A DNA stretch of 11,574 bases from Monoraphidium neglectum. Its lineage: Eukaryota > Chlorophyta > Chlorophyceae > Sphaeropleales > Selenastraceae. Below the pieces are notes generated by a model that was given only the letters and a program-made list of their open reading frames with translations, was not told the origin of the DNA and searched no databases. Shown here in pieces: positions 1-11,574 of the stretch; position 1 is the first letter of the stretch; every line of letters starts with the position of its first letter. The position numbers and the translations under genes are program-made. The stretch lies in contig NW_014012252.1 of the NCBI RefSeq assembly GCF_000611645.1, positions 1-11,574 of the forward strand, written 5' to 3'.

Positions 1-49
1 CCCAACCCCCTCTCCCCCCCGCCCTGCCCCGCCATGCGACCGACCGCAG

Positions 50-207
50 TCGGCGCCCCGGTCAGCTTGGGGACCTTCATCACCGCCAACCTGCTGCCGG
101 TGACTCTCGGAAACATCGTCGGGGGCGCCGCGCTCGCGCTGTCGTACGGCTACGCGTTCGGGAGCCTCTTCAAGGCCGCGCCCGCGCCCGCCGCGGCAAA
201 GGCTTGA
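50..207 (+). CDS. Formate/nitrite transporter (FNT) family protein, last exon (partial)
   Basis: This is the final exon of a gene whose 5' part lies before the window. A C-rich tract ending in CAG at 47-49 is the splice acceptor; the exon enters in phase 1 (two bases finish a codon) and stops at TGA 205-207. The 51 whole codons include NLLPVTLGNIVGG, the conserved FNT-family signature, followed by a hydrophobic stretch that would be the last membrane helix and a short Ala/Pro tail ending KAAPAPAAAKA. FNT proteins are pentameric channels passing formate, nitrite or related small anions. In green algae the NAR1 members are implicated in nitrite or bicarbonate movement across the chloroplast envelope or plasma membrane. 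Substrate and membrane cannot be decided from this fragment. The family call is firm; the subfamily is not assigned. Confidence 0.87.
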
Positions 208-768
208 TGCAGCGCGGACTTGACATTGCCCTGAGGCAAGCGTGGAGCACTCACGAACACCGACATTGGAGAGTTTGACGGTCTTGGCGGGCGATGCAGT
301 GGGCAGCGGTAGCCCAACGGTTGCGACTTGCAGTGGCAGTTGCGCGCAGCCTCGGTTGCGCAGAAAAGGGTAGGTAGTTTCGTTTGGTACAGCTGTTCCT
401 GCTCAGGAAAAAAAACGATTTGACCAGTCTAGAGATGCTGCTGCAGGCGCGTCTTGGACGCGGCAGAAGTCGGCTCTGAATTTCACTCTGTTTACGGGCG
501 CATACGCCACTCCACACATCCTGTGAGAGCCGCCGCGGCACCATCTGAAGTCGCTGGCCGGCATGACATGTTTGTGTGTGTTGTTCCTTCCCTGATAACC
601 GTATTGGCGCCGCTCCTGGCGTACGTTGACCATTGCACGCCTCTTCTTCTTGTTTCGGCAGCGCATGTGCGCGGCCCCTGTTGAGAGCGCGGTCTCGCAG
701 CATGATTGCTCTGCCCAGTTTTCCACAGATGTTCACCACCAGAATCAGCGCGATTTGCTACATGTACA

Positions 769-773
769 TGTAA
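769..773 (+). terminator. Candidate TGTAA polyadenylation signal for the FNT gene
   Basis: TGTAA is the established green-algal nuclear polyadenylation motif, usually 10-20 nt before the cleavage site. This copy sits in CATGTACATGTAAACACACC, 562 nt after the FNT stop codon. The match is exact, but a pentamer occurs by chance, so its use is inferred. Confidence 0.4.
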
Positions 774-1994
774 ACACACCACACCAGTGCTGAGCACACG
801 CACGCCGATGCGCTTGCCACTCTCCCGACTTGGCCTCAGTCATACCCCCAGCAACAAGCTGCCGGGGAAGAGGTCTGATCGGTCGCAGCTCTCAGATGAT
901 CAGGCGGCGCAAAACGCCACCAAAAGTGGATCTTTGTGTGGCAAAACACAGCCAGCAAACCACGGGCGGGCTGTGCCTTGCTTTTGCAGCGACCAACTCC
1001 CAGCTAACTGCGCGGCATTTCAAGCATTACAGCTGCTAGCCAGGTCCTGTTGCTATCTATCTTGCCACCTCCTGCTCTCGTGACACCTGTGGCCATCATA
1101 TGCAGAGGAAGATTATGCACAGTGCCAGCACGTGCGCACGCGGTTTCCAAGAGAATCACATGGCTATGCTGTTCACAACAGCAGCGGCAGCGGACGCCGC
1201 GCCGACGGCGTCACGTGCGGTAAGCACCGCTGCCGCTGGCGTGCCCAGCCGCAGGATGGATTTGGGGAGCCTGGCTTGTAACTGGCGCCTGGCGGTTTCA
1301 TGCGTCAGGGCACCATCAGGCAAATGTGGCCCAAGAATGGACATGGGCGTGCTTTGAGTTGCAGCCGTGTGTGCGCGAGCAGACCGCCTCGTAATGGTGC
1401 TTGCTTTTGTGGGTGCGGGCCTGACCCAAACGGCAGCGAGCACCCAGCTCCTGATGCCCCTCAAGCAGCCAGCGGCACGCGTCGCAGATGAACACAAGCG
1501 GGTTTGCGTCGCCCAAGCAGCAGCTATGGTGAGCGCCTCTTATTTCGTCACCTGACAGCAACCCACCCGCACTCCCCGCTCTCCGTGCACAAGTCGGTTA
1601 CTGTACATGCCCGACATTCAAACGGCCTGCATCCACCCCAGCTGGCTGGCCAGCCTGATCTCTTTACCCCTCTATTCAGAAGGCATTGGCAATGTCACAA
1701 GTAGTTTTTGATGCTGGAAAGGCCTCGCCCCTCAAGCAGCTCGTCCGTTCGTCCCAATCGCGGCCGTTTTGCACCGTTGTCGGTCAGCTGCCGCCGGCCG
1801 CGTCACCGGAAACAATGAGAGCGCCCGGGGAAGCCGCAGGTCCCACCAAGCGATTTTGTCGTATAAACGCACGTTCAGAGATTTTCGCTGCTTCTACGCG
1901 TTTCGCAGAGAAGCTAGAGTCGAAGAGCTGCTCATGCTGCAGACGCTGTTGTCGTCAGCCCAAGGCAGGGGGTGATTCTGCCACCTCACACAGC

Positions 1995-2000
1995 TATAAG
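1995..2000 (+). promoter_or_regulatory. Candidate TATA box of the M4 peptidase gene
   Basis: TATAAG lies 48 bp before the chosen ATG at 2049. Transcription starting about 25-30 bp downstream would give a 5' UTR of only about 20 nt, which is short but possible. No other core-promoter element was identified. Confidence 0.35.
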
Positions 2001-2048
2001 TGGCTGTGTGGTGGTTAAGCCCTGTTGGTGGGGCGCGGGCGATGCACG

Positions 2049-6920
<4,872 letters not shown>

Positions 6921-7819
6921 TTGGGTAGTGGACACAGATTAGAGGGTGGGGCATGCGCCCTCGCCCCTGCACGCAGCCCGTCGCAACAAACGCGCTGCGA
7001 GCTGCCAGCAGCAGCATACAGCTTCCCTGCTGCAAAGCAGATGGCCTTTTTGGTGGCAATTTTTGTGCCTCGTCTGAAGCAAACTCCTGCACATGTTTGA
7101 CCGAGTTCGGACTGCATTTTGGTGCCTCGCCCGCCCTGGCATGTGCCACAAGCACACCCTTGCTGTCTGTGGCGCAGGCCAATCGCCGCAGTGCATGGCC
7201 GCGAGTTTTGGGACGCTGACTATGCGTTCCCACCGCCCTCCCTTGGCGTTTGCGTTCTTCTTACGGCAAGTTTGAGTGACCACAGATGGGCAGCTTGCTG
7301 GTTTCAAAAACCCATTTTATCTGAAAATTCAAACCAATCGCACCTCAACGCTCAGCGGCAATGCCCGCTCGTGTAAGTCGTCACAACTAAGTAAACGCCC
7401 TAGGAAGGGTCGCGCCGCGGCAGAAACAGCGGATGCGGTGGCTGGGTCAGTCAGAACGGCACACTGTGCCTTGAAAGTTCCAAGGGTTTGCAGTACAACA
7501 CAAACCCTAGAAACAAATGGGAAGCGCCAGCTTGCGCTCGAAGCAGGCTTTTAAAATGCTCGAGGGAAGTGAAACTGCGGTGTGGGTTAGGGCCCGTCGC
7601 ATAGGCTGCGGTGTGCAGGGCGAGCCAAAGGTATGCGCAGGCACGGCCAAATGAACTCAACATCTATCACGACGCTGCAGGGTTCCACTCTGCAAAAGAA
7701 GCCGCGCACAGATCAAATCACTCCGTGCCGGGTATCTCTCAACCTGGGACGCTCCGACAGATCCCAGTGGCCGTCCGCGCGAGGGCGCACCAACACGCGT
7801 GCGCAGGCACGGGCGCGAG
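6921..7819. other. Convergent intergenic region between the M4 and AFG1 genes
   Basis: 899 bp between two stop codons on opposite strands, so it should hold both 3' UTRs. It contains one plus-strand TGTAA (7372-7376). I did not find TTACA, its complement, below 7820, so the AFG1 transcript end is not located. No gene, RNA or mobile element was recognised. Confidence 0.6.
7372..7376 (+). terminator. Candidate TGTAA polyadenylation signal for the M4 gene
   Basis: An exact match to the green-algal motif in CTCGTGTAAGTCG, 452 nt after the M4 stop codon. A 3' UTR of that length is ordinary for a green alga. Use is inferred. Confidence 0.45.
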
Positions 7820-10800
7820 CTACGCCCTCGCCCGCGCTCGAATGTAGAGGGCCGACTGCATTTCGTACAGCCGCGACACAGCGCGCGCGAACGCGAAGCG
7901 CTCCTCCGCGCCGCCGAGCGCGGCGGCAGCGGCGCGCGCAGCGGCCTCGGTGGACGCGACGGGCGCGACGCTGCCCTCGGCCTGCGTGTCGCGCCGCAGG
8001 CGCGCGCCTGCGGAGGGCGGGGCGCACGCGGACACATTTTGGTGCTTGCGTGTTATGTGTATGTGTGCGTGTGCGTTAGGGATAAGGGGCCCTGACAATC
8101 CCAGCAAGGTTTCTGCCGGCGGATGTGCGTCTATCTCCTACAAGGCTGAGCACGCCCTCCAACACACGCGCAGCTCAGCGGCCCCTCGGGACCCCGCGCC
8201 AGAGGCAGTGGCCCCTCACCTTCCGCCGCCGTCTCGAACTGGAGGCCCTCGAAGTCAATGATGGGCTCCTCCCCGGCGGCCGCGCCCCCGAACAGCGCGT
8301 CCGGCGCTGCGTCTGCCGACAGCACCAGCAGTGTTCTGGCGTTGTATAGCTGCGGGGTTGTCAGGCATCGGCGAATCAGAATTGGGTGGGAAGGGCAAGT
8401 GCGGGGGGTTTATTATTGCTGGGGGGTCGGCAGAAGCTGCTGGGGGTTATGGGGTTTACAGACTCGAATCAGGCAGCTGCCCGCGGGATAAGTGCGCCCG
8501 CTGCTTATCAGGGATCGCCATGAAGGCATTTACATGAGCTCCGTGTGGGCGCTCAGCAAACGCGATCCAAGGAGTGACAAATCGCAGATTGTCGGATCAA
8601 AGGGGCACTCAGGGTGAGGGATTGGGAGCGACCAAGGCGGTTAGGGCGCAGGGGGGGGGTGTTGGGCGCACCTCATCCACGAGGGTTATGAAGCGCCGCG
8701 CCTGGTCCCTGACCTGCATGGACATGGCGGGGACGCCTGTTGGGGCGTGGGATGGTTTAGGGGCGGAGGTGAACGGTTGGACTGGGCCGGGTGCGTGCGC
8801 AAAGGGCGCGTGTGGGGGCTGGGCGCATGGCAGACAGCGTCTCGACATAATTCCAGATTTTTGGTATGAGTGAAAGAATCACTGTCGACCCCCTAGCTCA
8901 CCTGATATGAACACAGTGTGGAAGCGGTGGCTGAGGGCAAGGTAGTCGGCACTGCCCAGGGGGCGGGCGCAGAGCTCCGAAAAATCAAACTTTTGAGCCA
9001 GAGGGGTGCGCGGAAAGGGGGGGTGGGATGGGGTGTCTGCATCAGTTGCACTTCGTCCAGGATGGGGTGGGGGGTTTGTGTCAACAGCGCGGCGCGGGCC
9101 AAGCCGAGGGTGTGTGTGGAGGGTGAGATCCCGAGAGGTTGGGTGCATGAAAAGGCGCCTTGCTTTGAGGAGCGCTGCCGGCGGGGTCGCAGATTCAGCG
9201 CGCTCCCCCAACAAGCCCACGCCCCCTCACCCAGGCCGCGCCGCCCGCCGACCGCTGCACCACCACTTCGCGCCCGAAGAGCACGGGCACCACCGCCGGC
9301 GCCGGCGCCGCCGCGCCCGGCGGCGCGACGCCGCGCCACACGCGCTCCATCGCGGCTTCTGCTGCTTGCCCCAGCGGCCAGAAATACAGCCGTTCACTCT
9401 CGAGCGAAATCCCGCTGCTGCCGCCGACCGCGCCGTCCAAGGCAGCCAGCCCGAGAGGCGCCGCGGGAAGGGACGCATCGGCTGCGCCAGGGTGAGCAGG
9501 GACAGCTGGCGGGGCCAGCGGCAGCTGCAGCCGCCGCGCCGCGCCGCCCTCGAGCGTCAGCCGACGGTAGTCGTCTGCGGCGGACAGCTCGATGACGTCA
9601 CATGAAGTCAGCAGGCTGGGGAGATTGGGGGTAGGAGCAGGGGCGGGCGAGGGATTCGGCCGCGATACGGGTTCAGGGCAGGGACCGCGTGGCAGCATGA
9701 TTTTTTTGGTGTCGCCCCACAACCCCAAAGGCAGCCAAGCCGAACTTGATGATCAAGCCGGGAGATACGCAGCAGAGGTCACACCTATCAACCGCCTGAG
9801 CCCACCACCCATTGCCTTCCCAGCGCCCCCGCAGCGCCGCGCTGGCGTCCCTCCAACCTGCCCCCCACTGCAGGGCCCCGTACATTCAACCGCTGTTTGC
9901 AGCAATGCACCGTGGCCGTCAAGGCGGCCGCAGCGCTCAACACCACCGCACTGAGGGCGGCCGCCGCGCCGCACCTGTGTGTGAAGTGCTCCCACATCGC
10001 CTCGTGCAGGCCATGGCGCGGCAGCTCGTGCGGGGCCCTGAGGACGGGTGGACGCAGGATGCAGGGTGTCGAGTGCAGGGGAGCAACACGGTCAACTCCC
10101 CCAAGTTACCACAGTTCCTGGAGGGGGACGAGATGGCCCGCTCCACACCACTGCATACTCGCAGCCTGCATCTAGGCCCCCTCTCCGCCAGTTGCTGCAG
10201 GTCCTGTCGAGCAGCAAAACGGCCCTCCCGCCAAAAGTGGGAGCGGCAAGGAAAACAGGGCATCGCGACGGCTGGCGTCGCGTCTAGTCCCCCCACTGAT
10301 GCCCTCTGAAAGTCTTGCAGGCAGATGGCCTCAGGTCTGGGCAGCTGCCTTTTGACATGCAGGTGCCTGTGCCCGCCCGCTGACACCGCATGATGTCACT
10401 GCACAAACCTGTTTGACGTCATCACGACCACGCAGCCCTCCGCCGTGAGGGCCTCCAGCAGCGCCTTGAGCGCCACCGCGCTCCACACATCAGTCACCTG
10501 GGTGACGGGGCGGAGCGCGCATGTGTGTATGTGTGTGTGTGTGTGTGTGTTTCCTTGTGATTGTGTGCGTATCGCGAGTACGACGTGCACGCTCGAATGT
10601 GCACAAGCAGGTTGGTGGATGCTTGCAGAAGCAATGAAGGATGCCATGTCGAGCCAAGAGTTGGCGGGCTGTGGCGCGTGCGTTTTTGCAGGGCCATGCG
10701 TCTCGCCTCTCCTCAGCAACCCGCCTGTTTTTCCTCCTCCCGCCCCACGAGTGTGAGGCTTTCTCTGGAACCGAAAGCGGTAAATTAAACACAGGCGCAA

Positions 10801-11114
10801 GGCCTCACAGCACACCTGCAGCTCGTCGAAGCACAGCAGCGCCGCCGCGTGCCCCCGCCCGTGCTGCCACCCGCTCGCCGGGTCCCCACCCTCCGCCCGC
10901 ATCAGGCTCCGCGCCGCCGCCCGCATGACGGCCGCGTTGGCCGCCGCCAGCCGCGCGCGCGGGGCGCGGCCGGCGCGCGCCTCTCGTTGGTGCCTCCTGA
11001 CAGCCAGCACCGCCGCGCGCGCCTGGCGCTGCCGCCGCGACTCCGGGTCGAACCAGCGCAGCACCTGCGACTCGCCCGCCGCGTCGCCGCCATCGTCTGC
11101 AGCAGCGGCCTGAC

Positions 11115-11160
<46 letters not shown>

Positions 11161-11574
11161 GCCCCGCTGCCCCTCCAACTCCTCTCCAAGCTCAAGCGCC
11201 TGATCCAGCAGCGCCGCCGCCACGCGGCCCCTGCCGCCCGCCTCCTCCGAGCCTTCACCGCTGCCGCCGACGGCGGTCCCGTGCGGCGGCGCGCCGGCCT
11301 CGAGCGCAGGTGCGGGCTCTACTTTGTTATCTCGCGCCTCCCGGCGCTGGTCTAGCAGGTGGAGGCGGCTGTGCAGGTCGAGCATTGCTGCGTTGAAGTG
11401 CATCCTATTGAATTGCAGGGGCAGGGGGTGGGGGGGAGCTGTCGTCGACGCTGCCACCCTTGCAAAGGCGGCTCATGCTCAGAGAGCCCGCAGCCGAAGA
11501 ACGCTGCTCCGCGCCGCGGCGAGCGCGCGCTCGTGCCGCCCAAACCCGCCCACCTGCGAGCAAACTCGAGGCGG
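7820..11574 (-). CDS. AFG1: AFG1/LACE1-family AAA+ ATPase, 5'-partial (538 C-terminal residues, 9 exons)
   Basis: AFG1 (yeast Afg1, human AFG1L/LACE1, bacterial ZapE) is an ATPase of the mitochondrial inner membrane tied to quality control and turnover of respiratory-chain subunits. Visible signatures in order: RMHFNAAMLDLHSRLH, the conserved segment after the Walker A region; Walker B LLCFDELQ; VTDVWSAVALKALLEAL; sensor-type VVVMTSNR; HELPRHGLHEAMWEHF; SCDVIELSAADDYRRL; YFWPLG; VPVLFGREVVVQRSAGGAAW; FDFSELCARPLGSADYLAL; RDQARRFITLVDE; and C-terminal FAFARAVSRLYEMQSALY, stop TAG at 7820-7822. The Walker A motif and N-terminal targeting sequence would lie beyond 11574. A segment of roughly 170 residues between LHLLDQRR and Walker B, including polyglutamine, is longer than usual. 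The family call is very firm. Mitochondrial location is inferred from the family. Confidence 0.94.
7994..8013. repeat. 20-bp perfect palindrome over the last AFG1 splice acceptor
   Basis: CCGCAGGCGCGCGCCTGCGG equals its own reverse complement. On the minus strand its first six bases are the acceptor CCGCAG (8013-8008) and the remainder is the start of the last exon (from 8007). A hairpin would need a small loop in the GC core. Confidence 0.9.
9017..9074 (+). repeat. G-run cluster in an AFG1 intron (possible quadruplex on the plus strand)
   Basis: At 9017-9033 four G-tracts can be read with 1-2 nt spacers (seven G, T, three G, AT, four G), and GGGGTGGGGGG follows at 9064-9074. The AFG1 transcript carries the C-rich complement, which also forms the pyrimidine tract region of this intron (8990-9230). 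A quadruplex is a sequence-based possibility only. Confidence 0.4.
10522..10551. repeat. GT/AC microsatellite in an AFG1 intron
   Basis: (GT)10 at 10531-10550 plus flanking TGTGTGTAT, on the plus strand. It lies just upstream, in transcript terms, of the acceptor for the exon starting at 10497. Confidence 0.9.
11116..11157 (-). repeat. AFG1: (CAG)14 coding polyglutamine tract in AFG1
   Basis: 42 bp of pure CTG on the plus strand read as 14 CAG codons (Gln) in the AFG1 exon 11404-10816. It is flanked by EGQRGR on the N side and GQAAAADDGG on the C side, in a region that looks unstructured. Confidence 0.95.

Larger units (their letters stand above)
208..2048. other. Gene-free stretch: FNT 3' UTR plus upstream region of the M4 peptidase gene
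   Basis: About 1.84 kb with lower GC than the exons. The first part is presumably the FNT 3' UTR, for which a TGTAA motif at 769-773 is a plausible end; a second TGTAA is at 1277-1281. The last part should hold the promoter of the peptidase gene. The open frames here are short, resemble no family I recognise and show no consistent splice-linked continuation. No tRNA, rRNA or mobile element was recognised. Confidence 0.6.
7820..11574 (-). other. AFG1: Exon-intron map of the AFG1 gene
   Basis: Exons in transcript order on the minus strand: 11574(or beyond)-11554, 11404-10816, 10497-10409, 10037-9975, 9615-9231, 8989-8902, 8736-8672, 8349-8220, 8007-7820. All introns are GT-AG with matching phase. 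The family motifs run through the joins, for example DELQ|VTDVW, TSN(R)|APHEL, GGAAW|FDFSEL, LVDE|LYNARTL. The exon at 11554-11574 reads RLEFAR and is the weakest: it rests on donor position and phase, since only 21 nt are visible. Confidence 0.87.

Noticed and set aside
454..1083. Overlapping short frames after the FNT stop
   Set aside because: They overlap on both strands, have mixed composition and no family resemblance, and lie where the FNT 3' UTR is expected.
1156..1497. 113-codon minus-strand frame, Ala/Arg-rich and somewhat like a transit peptide
   Set aside because: No recognisable domain and no spliced continuation. The composition is what GC-rich DNA gives by chance.
2042..2044. 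ATG seven bases before the chosen M4 start
   Set aside because: It opens a different frame without a hydrophobic leader and does not join exon 2 in the M4 frame.
7502..7592. AAACCCTAG and GGTTAGGGC, which resemble telomere repeat units
   Set aside because: Single isolated copies in opposite orientations, not an array.
8401..8454. G-runs in AFG1 intron 8350-8671 as a quadruplex
   Set aside because: Two of the spacers between the main runs exceed 7 nt, so a stable quadruplex is unlikely.

Overview
The window reads as nuclear DNA of a GC-rich, intron-dense green alga (chlorophyte). All coding blocks are interrupted by short GT-AG introns of about 120-370 bp. Donors are mostly GTGAGC/GTGCGC-like, acceptors are C-rich ending in CAG, and TGTAA, the green-algal polyadenylation motif, lies downstream of two of the genes. 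Exons are strongly GC-biased with runs of Gly, Ala, Pro and Gln, and the DNA carries CTG and GT microsatellites. The clade assignment is an inference from these traits and from the gene families.

Layout. (1) Positions 50-207 (+) are the last exon of a formate/nitrite transporter (FNT) family gene. (2) Positions 208-2048 hold its 3' UTR and the upstream region of the next gene, with no gene I can support. (3) Positions 2049-6920 (+) are a complete 11-exon gene for a secreted M4 (thermolysin-like) zinc metallopeptidase of about 836 residues: signal peptide, FTP/PepSY-type propeptide with a glycine-rich insert, and a catalytic domain with all key residues (His608, Glu609, His612, Tyr623, Glu632, Asp636, His723). 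Intron 4 holds 37 pure CTG units. (4) Positions 6921-7819 are the tail-to-tail intergenic region. (5) Positions 7820-11574 (-) are nine exons (the first cut by the window edge) of an AFG1/LACE1-type AAA+ ATPase, 538 residues visible, with a 14-residue polyglutamine tract inside an enlarged insertion before the Walker B motif. Its Walker A part lies beyond the window.

I rebuilt both multi-exon genes by hand. Every junction has a GT donor, an AG acceptor and matching phase, and the joined protein agrees with the family across each junction. Nothing here indicates an operon or a joint pathway: the three products would act at a membrane (anion transport), outside the cell or in the secretory route (proteolysis), and in mitochondria (AFG1). 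The most unusual content is the intron-rich M4 peptidase in an apparently algal genome, the intron that splits its HEXXH zinc motif, and the two CTG/CAG repeats, one intronic and one coding.
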